Source of the DNA: Candidatus Hydrogenedentota bacterium | GTDB lineage: Bacteria > Hydrogenedentota > Hydrogenedentia > Hydrogenedentales > SLHB01 | Direction of reading: 5' to 3' | Length of the DNA stretch: 64,000 nucleotides | NCBI GenBank assembly: GCA_020848835.1 | Contig: JADLHJ010000035.1 | Coordinates: forward strand, 1 to 64,000 | Position numbers and translations under genes: made by a program | The notes under the pieces: model-generated | What the model was told of the DNA's origin: nothing | Databases searched by the model: none | The model's input: only the letters and a program-made list of their open reading frames with translations | In this document: positions 18,498 to 29,158 of the stretch, piece after piece | Numbering within the stretch: position 1 is the stretch's first letter | Layout: every line of letters starts with the position of its first letter

Positions 18498-20963
18498 ATG
18501 GGTGCGCTGTTATTGACATGTCTTGCAACTCTTGCTCAGACGGACGCGACCGCATTTCCCGGCCCAATCGAAGGCGGCTATTACTTGCCCAATGGCTGGC
18601 GCATCACACCAATCGGCAAATCGATCCACACGGAAGATCTCATACTTAACATTCAGCCATCACCAGATGGCAAGGTAATGATTGCCGAGCATGGCGGCTA
18701 CAACCCGCATGGTCTCGTCGTGATCGATACCGCGACGGATGAGGCGGTGCAGCGCATTCCACTGGTAAGTTCCTGGTTTGGTCTCGCGTGGCGCCCCGAT
18801 GGTGCCAAGCTCTACGTCTCCGGCGGTAATACGAAAAAGGACGGCAACCGCGCACCGGTCTACGAGTTTGAATATAAGGACGGACGCCTCTCGGAAAAAC
18901 CGCTCCGCAATCTTACCGAGACGATTGACCCGAAAGAGATTTACTGGGCAGGCCTCGCACACCATCCACAAAAAGACATTCTCTACGCCGCAAGCCGCAC
19001 CGCGAACAATGTGGTTGTGTTCGATACCGCAAGCGGCGCAATTGTGAAGCGCATACCAACCGAGCAAACGCCGTGCGACGTCGTGATTTCGAAAGACGGA
19101 AGCAGACTCTACAGCTCGAACTGGTCCAGCAACAGCGTAAGCGTTATCGACACAGAATCGCTGGAAGTTGTTTCTACCATCGGAGTCGGCGATAACCCAA
19201 GCGACATGCTCCTCCATCCCGACGGCCGCTTGTTCGTATGCTGCGCAAACGACAACACCGTTGTCGTCATCGATACCGTGGCAGGCCGGAAAACAGAGAC
19301 GATAGTCACTTCGATGTATCCGAACGCGCCGGAAGGCTCCACACCGAATTCACTTACGCTCGACTCGGAGGGCGAAACGCTCTACGTCGCGAATGCCGAC
19401 AACTACAACATTTGTGTCGTTGAGGTGGAAGAGGCCGGAGAAAGCGATGTGCTCGGCTTCGTCCCGACCGGTTGGTATCCGTCTGCCGTCGCTATCAGCC
19501 CAGACAACTCGAAACTATACATCGGCAATGCGAAAGGCAACGGCTCGTACTCCAACATTCGCGGTCCGCACTCGCCACTGCCCGAAGGTGAGGAAGGCAA
19601 AGGTACAATCAAGACTTTGATGAAAGGCTCCATCAACATCGTTGATATACCCGCAAACAAAGGCAAGCTGCGCCAGCTCACCCAGCAGGCCTATGCCAAC
19701 TGCCCCTATAACGATGAAATGCTCGCAATGGCGAAGCCGAACACCGGCGCACCCAGCGTAGTACCCGGACGCGTGGGCGAAGGCTCGAAAATCAAACACG
19801 TCATCTACGTCATCAAGGAAAATCGCACCTACGATCAGGTCTTCGGCGATATGGGCAAAGGCAACGGCGATCCGCGCCTGACGATCTACGGACGTGACAT
19901 TACACCGAATCACCACGCAATCGCCGAGCAGTTCGTGTTGCTCGACAATTTGTATTGCGACGCGGAGGTGAGTGTAGACGGGCATCAATGGTCGAACGCC
20001 GCGTATGCAACCGACTACACGGAGAAGTTGTGGCCTGCGGGATACGGCGGCCACAGCGAAGCACCGCGCGCGCCCGCCATGCTTCCGGGCGCGGGTTACT
20101 TGTGGGACCAGTGCGCGCGCAAGGGGCTCACCTATCGCAACTACGGGGAGTTTGCATGGCGTCAAAGCGAAGGCGAGGCGATGGAAGCGCTCGACGGCGC
20201 GACAAGCCTTGTTGGCCACGTAGCGCCAAACTATTTATCGTGGGGCGCGCGCGACTACGATAACGCAGCCGAATTCATCAAAGAGTTCGACGAATATGAA
20301 AAGAATTACGACAGCACCGATCCATCCAAGCGCCTTCCTAACCTCATCGTAATGGCGCTTCCCGAAGACCATACGCGTGGCACCAGGCCGGGCGAATTCA
20401 CACCAAAGGCGTCCGTAGCGAGCAATGACTACGGACTCGGCATGATTGTGGATCGCGTCTCGCACAGCAAGTATTGGCCCGAACTCGCGCTCTTCACGAT
20501 TCAAGACGATGCGCAGGACGGACCGGACCACGTAGACGCGCGCCGGACGGTAGGCCTTGTGGTCAGTCCCTACGTGAAGCGGGGCACCATCGACAGCACA
20601 CTCTACACAACCAGCGCGATGCTGCGTACGATCGAGTTGTTACTCGGCCTGCAACCCATGAGCCAGTTCGACGCCGCCGCGAACCCGATGTACGCGAGCC
20701 TCGGCGACACACCCGACCTCACGCCCTACACGCACGTAAAGCCAAACATCGACCTCGAAGAAAAAAATCTGGCGACGGCGTGGGGTGCGAAGGAATCGTC
20801 GGAGATGGACTTCACCATCTATGATCGCGCGCCGATGTTCGCGCTAAACGAAATCCTCTGGAAAGACGCAAAAGGCGCGGACTCGGAAATGCCGCTGCCC
20901 ATCCACCGCTTCTTCTACGCGAGCATGGCGAACGACAGCGCCAAAGTGGCACCTGCAAAATAA
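18498..20963 (+). CDS. YVTN beta-propeller plus phosphoesterase (alkaline phosphatase-like) family protein
   Basis: VVVIDTVAGRKTETI and LYVANADNYNICVV blades; KHVIYVIKENRTYDQVFGDM, GHQWSNAAYATDYTEKLWP. Confidence 0.88.
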   Translation: MGALLLTCLATLAQTDATAFPGPIEGGYYLPNGWRITPIGKSIHTEDLILNIQPSPDGKVMIAEHGGYNPHGLVVIDTATDEAVQRIPLVSSWFGLAWRPDGAKLYVSGGNTKKDGNRAPVYEFEYKDGRLSEKPLRNLTETIDPKEIYWAGLAHHPQKDILYAASRTANNVVVFDTASGAIVKRIPTEQTPCDVVISKDGSRLYSSNWSSNSVSVIDTESLEVVSTIGVGDNPSDMLLHPDGRLFVCCANDNTVVVIDTVAGRKTETIVTSMYPNAPEGSTPNSLTLDSEGETLYVANADNYNICVVEVEEAGESDVLGFVPTGWYPSAVAISPDNSKLYIGNAKGNGSYSNIRGPHSPLPEGEEGKGTIKTLMKGSINIVDIPANKGKLRQLTQQAYANCPYNDEMLAMAKPNTGAPSVVPGRVGEGSKIKHVIYVIKENRTYDQVFGDMGKGNGDPRLTIYGRDITPNHHAIAEQFVLLDNLYCDAEVSVDGHQWSNAAYATDYTEKLWPAGYGGHSEAPRAPAMLPGAGYLWDQCARKGLTYRNYGEFAWRQSEGEAMEALDGATSLVGHVAPNYLSWGARDYDNAAEFIKEFDEYEKNYDSTDPSKRLPNLIVMALPEDHTRGTRPGEFTPKASVASNDYGLGMIVDRVSHSKYWPELALFTIQDDAQDGPDHVDARRTVGLVVSPYVKRGTIDSTLYTTSAMLRTIELLLGLQPMSQFDAAANPMYASLGDTPDLTPYTHVKPNIDLEEKNLATAWGAKESSEMDFTIYDRAPMFALNEILWKDAKGADSEMPLPIHRFFYASMANDSAKVAPAK

Positions 20964-20993
20964 CAACACAAGATAAGACAAAACTCGCTCTAT

Positions 20994-21025
20994 GTAGCGC
21001 CCGGTCTCCGCGCCAGGCGTACCTC
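20994..21025 (+). repeat. repeat family A
   Basis: gtagcgcccggtctccgcgccaggcgtacctc. Confidence 0.85.
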
Positions 21026-21102
21026 GTGCACACCGTCTGCATTTTGTCAATCTGCGACCGCGTTCGCTACCATACGCGCTTTAATCTTGGAGTACCTGGT
21101 GA

Positions 21103-22215
21103 ATGAGCACGATGCAACGCGCGGCGGTGGTAATGGCGGGTGGTTCTGGCGAACGGTTTTGGCCTTTGTCGCGCAGGCTGCGCCCCAAACAACTCCTTAA
21201 GCTTACAAGCCGCGATCAAACAATGCTCGACGAAGCGATTGCGCGCCTCACGCCGCTCATTCCCGCGGAACATGTCTATGTCATCACCGGCGAACATCTC
21301 GTCGCGCCGATTCGCAAAGCAGGCATCGGCATACCCGATGAGAATATTCTCGCCGAACCAGCTAAACGCAACACTTCCGGCGCACTCGCCTACACGGCCG
21401 CGGCGTTGCTCGCGCGCTATGGCGGCGACGGATCCAAGATCAGCCTCGCTGTCACCACAGCCGATCACGATATCCGTGAACCGGAAACGTTTCGTAATAC
21501 CGTGAACGCCGCGATGACCGCCGCGGAACGCGACAATCTGCTCGTCACACTCGGCATCGTCCCCACGCGCCCGGAGACGGGCTACGGATATATCCAGGTC
21601 GATCGCGACGCGACGGGTAAACTGCTGAATCGGATAATGATCGATCAGGTCAGCGCGTTTCACGAGAAGCCGAGCAAGGAACGCGCGGAAGATTTCATAT
21701 CAGAAGGAAATTACTTCTGGAACAGCGGCATGTTCTTCTGGCGCATATCGACTTTTCTCTCGGAACTCGATGCCGCCCGCCCGTCCTTGGCTAAAGCCGT
21801 GCGCGATATGGCGGAATCCATGCGCGCAAACGACGCCACACGCACGCGCGCATTGTTCGAGTCTCTGGACGACATCTCCATCGACTACGCGCTCATGGAA
21901 CACGCCAAACGCGTCGCCATGGCGCGCGCCGAATTCCCGTGGGACGACGTCGGTGCATGGACCGCGCTCGATCGCTCCTACTCGAAAGACGACCGCGGAA
22001 ACGTCACCGTAGGCGATCCCGTCGTCGTCGATGCAGAAAACTGCATAGTCTACAACGATGCAGGCCCCGACGCACTCGCCGTTAGCGTCGTCGGCGCGAA
22101 AGACCTCGTCGTAGTCGTCACCAACGACTCCGTCCTCGTCATCCCCAAAGACCGAGCGCAAGACGTGCGCCACGCTGTGCAGGAGCTGAAGAAGAGGAAC
22201 GCAAAGCAACTCTGA
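21103..22215 (+). CDS. manC: mannose-1-phosphate guanylyltransferase
   Basis: VVMAGGSGERFWPLSRRLRPKQLL; FHEKPSKERAEDFISEGNYFWNSGMFFWR; FPWDDVGAW. Confidence 0.95.
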   Translation: MSTMQRAAVVMAGGSGERFWPLSRRLRPKQLLKLTSRDQTMLDEAIARLTPLIPAEHVYVITGEHLVAPIRKAGIGIPDENILAEPAKRNTSGALAYTAAALLARYGGDGSKISLAVTTADHDIREPETFRNTVNAAMTAAERDNLLVTLGIVPTRPETGYGYIQVDRDATGKLLNRIMIDQVSAFHEKPSKERAEDFISEGNYFWNSGMFFWRISTFLSELDAARPSLAKAVRDMAESMRANDATRTRALFESLDDISIDYALMEHAKRVAMARAEFPWDDVGAWTALDRSYSKDDRGNVTVGDPVVVDAENCIVYNDAGPDALAVSVVGAKDLVVVVTNDSVLVIPKDRAQDVRHAVQELKKRNAKQL

Positions 22216-25200
22216 TTAGAATACGACCTTCAGCGCTCGCAACTCGTACGGCGTCACGTAAAGCTCAACCGAATTGCCCGACAACCGCAACGGCTTGTCT
22301 TCTTCTTCCATCAGGTTGCATTCGTAGATTTTTGTAGGCTTCTTGCCGAACGTCAATGTCACCGGCCCGCGATGGCCGTGCGCTTCGTACAACCGCACGA
22401 TCACAGCGTCCGAGTCTTCATGTTTCTTGATCCAATCAATGACAACATTGTCTGCATCTGTACTGGCAAACGAATAGACGCTTGGGAGTTCACCCTTTGT
22501 CGACTTCGCTGGAACGGCGATAAATGTAGTATTTAATTCCAACCCTTCCCGAACAGCGCCATTACGCCAATCGCCGAGGTGTGGCAGCAGCGAATAGGTA
22601 AATTCGTGCTCACCCTGATCGGCCAACGGATCGGGATCGGTGGACGATCGCAGCAGCGACGCGCGCAACACATTCTCCTTCACATCGTGCCCGTATTTGC
22701 AGTCGTTCAAGAGCGTGACGCCATAGTTGCCCTCCGACAGATCGACCCAGCGCAACGCGGTGTTTTCGTATTTTCCGCGATCGGCCGCCGTACTATGGTG
22801 TGTCGGTCGCTCGATGGTCCCATACTGAATTTCGTACGTAGCATTCGACGCGCGCACATCCACGGGGAACGCCACCTTCATCAACACGTGCTTCTCGCGC
22901 CAATCCACTTTCGTGGCAAAATCGATGCGCGGCGACCCCGCATGTAGCGTGATATCCTGCGTAATCGTGCTACGCTCCGTACTGCGGATGACACGCACCA
23001 CCGCCCGCACCGGCCCGCGCTCGATAACTTCCATACATTCCGCCGCATTCGGCTCCCACATAGTGCGCTCATAGCTGTGATCGAAATCCCACGCGTCGTG
23101 AAGGTGCGGTCGATCGTCGAACAGTTGCAACACATTTGCCGCTTTACCCTTTGGCAGGACCTCCCGATCCTCATCTTTGTCGTACAATCGTGATACGCGC
23201 CCACACAGATCGAGTGACACTTTGACGAAATCGTTTTCGAGATCTGTCGCGCTAACTTTCAGATCGCTCGCCGCAACTGGCGCTTTCACGCGCGGCACAA
23301 TTCGATACACCGCCCAACCCAATGGAGGCACACCGTCCGCATCAAACAGCAGCGTGTCTTTTCCAATCCACTGGTGCGCGACAACTTCGCCGTTCGGCGC
23401 GATCACGCTGATATTCCGCGATGCTTTTGGCAACTTCACCGAGACTGCGCCATCGCGCACCCAGCTCAGGGTATTGAACACTACAATAGGCTCACCGTCT
23501 CCGGATGTATCAATCCGTTTGACGAGGTGTTCGACAGCCTTCTCGTTCACATGAGCTACAGCGTTCATCGCACCCGCGTAATCGAGATCGGTTTGTTCGT
23601 AGACTTCATTTATGGACGACCCAGGCAAAATGTCGTGAAATTGATTTGTCAATACCGGTTTCCAAGCTTCCCACAATTTAGCGTGGTCGTACTTCGCACC
23701 ATTGAGGTGGGCCAGTGTAGAAACAAATTCGGTGTCGTGCAGCGCGGTTTCGCATTTGCGGTTGTAGCGTTTCGTGCGCGATTGCGTCGTCTGACAGGCA
23801 CGGTGCAGTTCGAGGTACAGCTCACCGTTGTAAACCGGCAACGTATATTTGGAAGACTGTTCAGCCATGCGATCGATACTGTCTTCGAGCCGGCCAAATT
23901 CGCACTTCGGCACGCCAACAACATTTTTCAAACGGCGGCCATGTTCGATCATGCTCATCGTCGGCCCGCCGCCACCATCGCCCCAGCCCATCGCAAACGG
24001 AATTTCTTCCGCGAACTCTTTCTGCTTAAACAGTTCCCATTGCGACTTGAGGTCTTTCGGCACGGGATTGCCGTTATAATTCATTGGCGGCATCACGGCG
24101 AAGATGCGCGTGCCGTCGACTCCCTCCCACTGAAACATGTTGTACGGAAACTGCGTGAACTGCGACCAATCGATCTTCGTCGTCACAAACGCCGTCAGCC
24201 CAACTTTGCGCATGATTTGCGGCAGCGACCACGTATAACCAAACGAATCCGGTACCCACGCGATATGCGAACGCATGCCAAACTCGCGCTCGAACCAGCG
24301 GTTGCCGTAGAGATATTGCCGAATAAGCGCCTCGCCGCAAGGCATATTATGATCCGGCTCCACCCAAGGCGCGCCGCACAGCTCCCAGCGTCCTTCCTTC
24401 ACGCGCTTCTTGATGCGTGCGAACAATTCCGGAAAGTGCGTCTTGATCCACTCGTACTGAATCGGCTGGCTGCACGAAAAATGAAACTCCGGGTACCGAT
24501 CCATCAAGCCGAGAATGGTCGAAAAAGTTCGCCCGCACTTGCGCCGCGTTTCGCGCAAGGGCCACAGCCACGCAGTATCGATATGCGAATGACCTGCGAG
24601 GATCAGCTTGCCCAGACCATCGCTCTTCTCGAATTGCTTGAGACCTTTCCGCAGAAATTTTTGCGACTTTTCAATCGATGCGAAGTATTGAGGCGTCCCT
24701 TTGTGCTGCAGATCGATCATGTAGATCGCTTCATCAAGCATCCCCATGAAGTGCCGCGCGGTGGTCGAGTTCATGTCGAGCTGTTCCCACACCTCCAGCG
24801 CAACGGTGCAGTCCCAGTAAAACTCCCACACGAGCGGATTCATCACCGCGATGTCGGCGTACCCGAAATGGTGATAGTGATCGTGGCGCGTGCTCGGCGT
24901 CGCTTCGAGCGCAATATCGAACCGCTCGCCGCCCTTGGCCTTTTGAAGGAGATAGATTTCATCGTGATGACGGTCGAGTCCCTGCATCGGCTCGCCATTC
25001 ACAAACGCCAGCGCTTCGCCGCCTTCGATCATGTCCGGCGCGCCCCACACAAATGGTCGCGTAGTCGTGTTAATAAACGCGACAACACGTTCACCCTTCA
25101 TCGATTTCGGCACCACCGCGCGCATGCGGAACCACGTCGTCTGATCGTAACCGCCCCAGCGCTGTCCCACCGCGAATGGTTTCCAACCGGACTTCGGCGC

Positions 25201-25347
25201 ACGCTCCGGCCCGCGCCGCTTCCCCGTGACGCAGTATTCAATCTTGCCGATAGGCTGCCGCTGGCTATAAATCGTCTCGCCAATCTCTTTTATCCGCACG
25301 CGCAGTTGCGCCGCTTCGATCTTTCGTTCCGCATCAAAAAAAGGCAT
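22216..25347 (-). CDS. alpha-mannosidase, GH38
   Basis: AGHSHIDTAWLWPLRETRRK; WVPDSFGYTWSLPQIMRKVGL; TKIDWSQFTQFPYNMFQWEGVDGT. Confidence 0.95.
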   Translation of the reverse strand: MPFFDAERKIEAAQLRVRIKEIGETIYSQRQPIGKIEYCVTGKRRGPERAPKSGWKPFAVGQRWGGYDQTTWFRMRAVVPKSMKGERVVAFINTTTRPFVWGAPDMIEGGEALAFVNGEPMQGLDRHHDEIYLLQKAKGGERFDIALEATPSTRHDHYHHFGYADIAVMNPLVWEFYWDCTVALEVWEQLDMNSTTARHFMGMLDEAIYMIDLQHKGTPQYFASIEKSQKFLRKGLKQFEKSDGLGKLILAGHSHIDTAWLWPLRETRRKCGRTFSTILGLMDRYPEFHFSCSQPIQYEWIKTHFPELFARIKKRVKEGRWELCGAPWVEPDHNMPCGEALIRQYLYGNRWFEREFGMRSHIAWVPDSFGYTWSLPQIMRKVGLTAFVTTKIDWSQFTQFPYNMFQWEGVDGTRIFAVMPPMNYNGNPVPKDLKSQWELFKQKEFAEEIPFAMGWGDGGGGPTMSMIEHGRRLKNVVGVPKCEFGRLEDSIDRMAEQSSKYTLPVYNGELYLELHRACQTTQSRTKRYNRKCETALHDTEFVSTLAHLNGAKYDHAKLWEAWKPVLTNQFHDILPGSSINEVYEQTDLDYAGAMNAVAHVNEKAVEHLVKRIDTSGDGEPIVVFNTLSWVRDGAVSVKLPKASRNISVIAPNGEVVAHQWIGKDTLLFDADGVPPLGWAVYRIVPRVKAPVAASDLKVSATDLENDFVKVSLDLCGRVSRLYDKDEDREVLPKGKAANVLQLFDDRPHLHDAWDFDHSYERTMWEPNAAECMEVIERGPVRAVVRVIRSTERSTITQDITLHAGSPRIDFATKVDWREKHVLMKVAFPVDVRASNATYEIQYGTIERPTHHSTAADRGKYENTALRWVDLSEGNYGVTLLNDCKYGHDVKENVLRASLLRSSTDPDPLADQGEHEFTYSLLPHLGDWRNGAVREGLELNTTFIAVPAKSTKGELPSVYSFASTDADNVVIDWIKKHEDSDAVIVRLYEAHGHRGPVTLTFGKKPTKIYECNLMEEEDKPLRLSGNSVELYVTPYELRALKVVF

Positions 25348-25477
25348 ACGTTTCCCCTATGAAAAAGTCGAACTGAAGAAAGTGATTATAATGGAAAGCA
25401 CGCGGACAATTCCGCGCGGAGAAGGGCGCAAACATTCAGTCGAAAAGCGCCACTACGGAATGGAGGCTACGCCCCCG

Positions 25478-25699
25478 CTACTTCGTGCGCGGAGAATCGG
25501 TCCGCGCATTGTTCAGCCTGGAAACTTCGTCCGCGAGCCGCGTGATTTCAGACCGCAGGTTCTCTCGTTCGTTTCGGCCATTAGAGAACATCTTCAGCAG
25601 CCATGCCACACCAAGAATCGGCCCGAGGAAAAAGATCGCGATTATGATGAGTTCCGCGCCGGCAGGCATTCCAAGCGCCGCATATTGAGGCTTCATCAA
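25478..25699 (-). CDS. small single-TM protein with C-terminal coiled coil (PspB-like size and topology)
   Basis: MKPQYAALGMPAGAELIIIAIFFLGPILGVAWLLKMFSNGRNERENLRSEITRLADEVSRLN; SD GAGGAG upstream. Confidence 0.6.
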   Translation of the reverse strand: MMKPQYAALGMPAGAELIIIAIFFLGPILGVAWLLKMFSNGRNERENLRSEITRLADEVSRLNNARTDSPRTK

Positions 25700-25777
25700 A
25701 ATCTCCTCATTTTGTCATTCTAAATTTCCTGCACTATCTTGTCACAACAGCATAATTGTTTCACCGGCGCAGTACGT

Positions 25778-26791
25778 TTACAAATTTACGTCCCGTGCAT
25801 TCGTATTGGCGGCATTCTGTGCAATCAAGGTTGTCCGAACGCCTTGAAGAATCCGATCGGTATGCAGGCGTTCAGGGGCAGGCGTATTGGCAATGTCGAG
25901 CAGCCAATCGCCGACGTAACCGCTACCGTCGCCCGCATAAAATGGCGTCTCGATGATGTCCTTCTCGCCCTTCTTGAACAAACGCACCGTTTCCGCGTGC
26001 CACGATGTCTCGATGGTCCCGTTCGACCCCATGATCGTAAAGCGCCAATAGAACGGCGTCTTATAACTCGCTCCATCCGGGCTCAACCAAGACACATCGC
26101 CGAATACAGACCCACCGTTATCCAATTTGAAAAGCACCACAGCGCCATCGCCAAACTTTGGGTGCTCTGGGACGCGCGCGTTCCACTCGCGCGCTGCGGT
26201 CACCGCGACAAGTTTTCGCCCCGTCAGCCACGGCAACGCGTCGATCCCGTGAATCGCAATGTCATTGATCGAACCGCCATAGCGCTCCGGTTCAAACATC
26301 CAGGTGGGGCGTCCGTCGTAGTTCAACGTATGCGCGCCATTAAATGTAACGCTATGCACATCCCCTATTGCGCCTTCGCGAATCAACTGCTGCGCTGTGA
26401 CAAACGGCGGATGGTACTGCACCGGAAGTTGGCACCCAACCTTCAGATGCTTCGCGTGCGCGAGTTGTTCGATCTCGTCCACCTCGTTCAGCCGCGTACA
26501 CATTGGTTTATCGCTGATGACGTGCTTGCCAGCCTTCATCGCATCGATGAGGCGCGCACCGCGAATGCCATACCAATCGCTGCACGCCACCGCATCACAC
26601 GGCACGCCACCCAACATCTTCGCGTACGATGTGTGCGTAACTGTTATCCCGCGCTCCACGGCCTTCCCGCGCACGGTTTCGTCCTCTTCACACGCAGCCA
26701 CTACCTCGACACCAGGGTGATCGGCAAGGTCTTTATATAGCGAATACGCATGACCGGTTTGGAAGCCCACAAATGCAACTTTAAGTGCCAT
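25778..26791 (-). CDS. Gfo/Idh/MocA family oxidoreductase
   Basis: KVAFVGFQTGHAYSLYKDLADHPGVEVVAACE; AGKHVISDKPMCT; start chosen at 26791. Confidence 0.92.
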   Translation of the reverse strand: MALKVAFVGFQTGHAYSLYKDLADHPGVEVVAACEEDETVRGKAVERGITVTHTSYAKMLGGVPCDAVACSDWYGIRGARLIDAMKAGKHVISDKPMCTRLNEVDEIEQLAHAKHLKVGCQLPVQYHPPFVTAQQLIREGAIGDVHSVTFNGAHTLNYDGRPTWMFEPERYGGSINDIAIHGIDALPWLTGRKLVAVTAAREWNARVPEHPKFGDGAVVLFKLDNGGSVFGDVSWLSPDGASYKTPFYWRFTIMGSNGTIETSWHAETVRLFKKGEKDIIETPFYAGDGSGYVGDWLLDIANTPAPERLHTDRILQGVRTTLIAQNAANTNARDVNL

Positions 26792-26926
26792 GACAGTTTC
26801 CACCACTTGACTTTTCAATAGGGTATTGCGGGAGTCCGAATCAATCAAGTCAGGATTATTACGCAACTAAATAGCGTTTAATTACACATCGGGACGACAC
26901 ACAATCACGAACCGAAAAGGAGATTT

Positions 26927-27625
26927 ATGGTCACCGTACGCAAAGCGAATGAACGCGGCCACGCCAACCACGGCTGGTTGGACACCTATCACACATTTTC
27001 GTTCAGCAACTATTACGATCCCGAACACATGGGGTTCCGCGCGCTGCGGGTGATCAACGAAGATGTCGTCGCGCCGGGACGCGGGTTCGGCACACACCCC
27101 CATAGCGATATGGAAATTGTCACCTATGTGTTGAAAGGCGCGCTGCAACACAAAGACAGTATGGGCAATGGTTCCGTGCTAAAAGCGGGCGAGGTGCAGC
27201 GCATGTCTGCCGGCAGTGGCATCACGCACAGCGAGTTCAACGCATCGAAAGATGAACCTGTCCACCTGTATCAAATATGGCTGCAGCCAGAGAAGCGCGG
27301 CGTTGAACCCAGCTACGAAGAGCGCACCTTCGATCCCGCAGGCAAACAGGGCCAATGGCAGACCATCGCGTCGCGCGATGCACGCGACGCTTCCATGCGT
27401 ATCAATCAGGATGCCACGCTCTCGCTTGCGGCGCTCGACGGCGGCTCGAAATTGGAATACCCGCTCGAACAAGGACGCCACGCGTGGCTGCAAGTGATTC
27501 GCGGCGAAGTGTCTGTCAACGGAACGAAACTTCAAACGTCAGACGCCGCTGCCGTCTCTAATGAATCGACAGTAAAGATAGAAGCGGGATCGGACGCGGA
27601 AGTGATGTTGTTCGACCTGGCGTAG
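26927..27625 (+). CDS. pirin family protein
   Basis: TFSFSNYYDPEHMGFRALRVINEDVVAPGRGFGTHPHSDMEIVTYVLKGALQHKDSMGN. Confidence 0.96.
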   Translation: MVTVRKANERGHANHGWLDTYHTFSFSNYYDPEHMGFRALRVINEDVVAPGRGFGTHPHSDMEIVTYVLKGALQHKDSMGNGSVLKAGEVQRMSAGSGITHSEFNASKDEPVHLYQIWLQPEKRGVEPSYEERTFDPAGKQGQWQTIASRDARDASMRINQDATLSLAALDGGSKLEYPLEQGRHAWLQVIRGEVSVNGTKLQTSDAAAVSNESTVKIEAGSDAEVMLFDLA

Positions 27626-27759
27626 GCACACTCGACATTTTGAGCCGCGGTTGAATGAATCTTGAAGAAGGCCCGTTCAACCGCAATAATCGGAGCGGAT
27701 GGAAGCACCTACATTCCATTCGCTTCCACTTTTCAGGCTGTCCGGAGCGTTACTGCATC

Positions 27760-29064
27760 ATGAAATTCATATCAAGAGCGTTTGTCTTTTTGTCCGCTGT
27801 CCTTGCATCATGTGTTGTATACGCAGCGGAACAGCCCGAGTTCCGCGCTGCATGCGTGAAAATCGATATCACGCCGGACACCCCGCAATGGCTGCAAGGC
27901 TATGCCCCGCGCCAATCCGAAGGCATTCACGATCGACTCTATCATCGCATCGCCGCAATGGACGACGGCGCCACGACTTTTTATATGGTCGCGAGCGATC
28001 TGTGCGTCATCTCGCCGGCCTTCTACGACGACTTTACAAAACGGCTCGAGAAAGAAACGGGTATCTCCCCCAAGAACGTCTGGTGGTCCACCTCCCACAC
28101 GCACTCCGGGCCCCATGTCGGCAACCAGGATCTGGGCGCGCTCTTCGCCGCATCTCTCGGCGACCGCTTTTCCATCACACTCGACGCCAACTACTGGACT
28201 TTCGTGGTGGACAAGATCATTGCGGGGATCAAAGAAGTCCAATCGAAACTCGAACCCGCACGGCTGGGCATCGGCGTTGGCACGGCAAAAGCCAATATCA
28301 ACCGCCGCGAACTGCGTAATGGCAAAATTGTACTGGGCGAAAACCCCGGCGGCCCGGTGGATCGCCAACTCGGCCTCATTCGCCTCGAACGGCAAGATGG
28401 TAGCCTCATCGGGCTAATCGCGAACTACGCGATACACGGCACCTGCCTCCACGGCGGCAACAAGCAAATTAGCGGCGACGTCCCCGGTTGGGTTGCTACC
28501 TACGTCGAAGAACGCGCCGGAGCGCCCATGCTCTTCGTTAACGGCGCCGAAGGCAACGTAGCACCCTTGCCTACCGTTGGCAACGACATTAACGATCCCC
28601 GAATCAAAAGTTTCGAACAAACCCTGGGCCAACCGATTCTCCAATTGAACAAATCCATCTCCGAAACCACTGACAAGGTAAAACTGGCGATCGGCAGGAC
28701 CATTGTTGAAACCCCGCGCAGAGAAGGTCTCCCCTGGCTCGAAGAACTCGCTGCCTATAACAACACCATCGATGGCACGCACCACGTACGCATACCCGTC
28801 TTCAGCCTGAAGATCAATGACGATACCGTAGTCTGGGCTGCGCCCCTCGAACTGTTCAGTGAAATTGCCCTGAATGTCCGTGCCGCCTCACCCTTCAAGA
28901 CCACGTTGTACTTCGGCCTCACGAACGGCTCACTAATGTACTTGCCCACCAAGGCCGCCTTCGCTGAAGGCGGCTACGAACCCAGCGTTTCGCCCTTCAC
29001 CCCGCGCGCCGAGGAGGATTTCTTCGGAGGCGTATCTCAATACTTAAAAAGCTTGAAGCAGTAG
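27760..29064 (+). CDS. secreted neutral/alkaline ceramidase-like protein
   Basis: Signal peptide; ITPDTPQWLQGYAPR; HTHSGPHVG; NYAIHGTCL; FVNGAEGNVAP. Confidence 0.82.
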   Translation: MKFISRAFVFLSAVLASCVVYAAEQPEFRAACVKIDITPDTPQWLQGYAPRQSEGIHDRLYHRIAAMDDGATTFYMVASDLCVISPAFYDDFTKRLEKETGISPKNVWWSTSHTHSGPHVGNQDLGALFAASLGDRFSITLDANYWTFVVDKIIAGIKEVQSKLEPARLGIGVGTAKANINRRELRNGKIVLGENPGGPVDRQLGLIRLERQDGSLIGLIANYAIHGTCLHGGNKQISGDVPGWVATYVEERAGAPMLFVNGAEGNVAPLPTVGNDINDPRIKSFEQTLGQPILQLNKSISETTDKVKLAIGRTIVETPRREGLPWLEELAAYNNTIDGTHHVRIPVFSLKINDDTVVWAAPLELFSEIALNVRAASPFKTTLYFGLTNGSLMYLPTKAAFAEGGYEPSVSPFTPRAEEDFFGGVSQYLKSLKQ

Positions 29065-29089
29065 AGGACTATTATCGAAGAAACTCTTT

Positions 29090-29116
29090 GTAGCGCCCGG
29101 CTTCCATGCCGGGCGT
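29090..29116 (+). repeat. repeat family A
   Basis: gtagcgcccggcttccatgccgggcgt. Confidence 0.85.
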
Positions 29117-29158
29117 TTTTGCTGCATGATTCTTAGGAGAATTCAAAGGAGCGACACC

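Noticed and set aside
23374-25362. 662-aa plus-strand ORF opposite the GH38 gene
   Set aside because: Shadow ORF of a clear alpha-mannosidase; Arg/His-rich with no recognisable domain.
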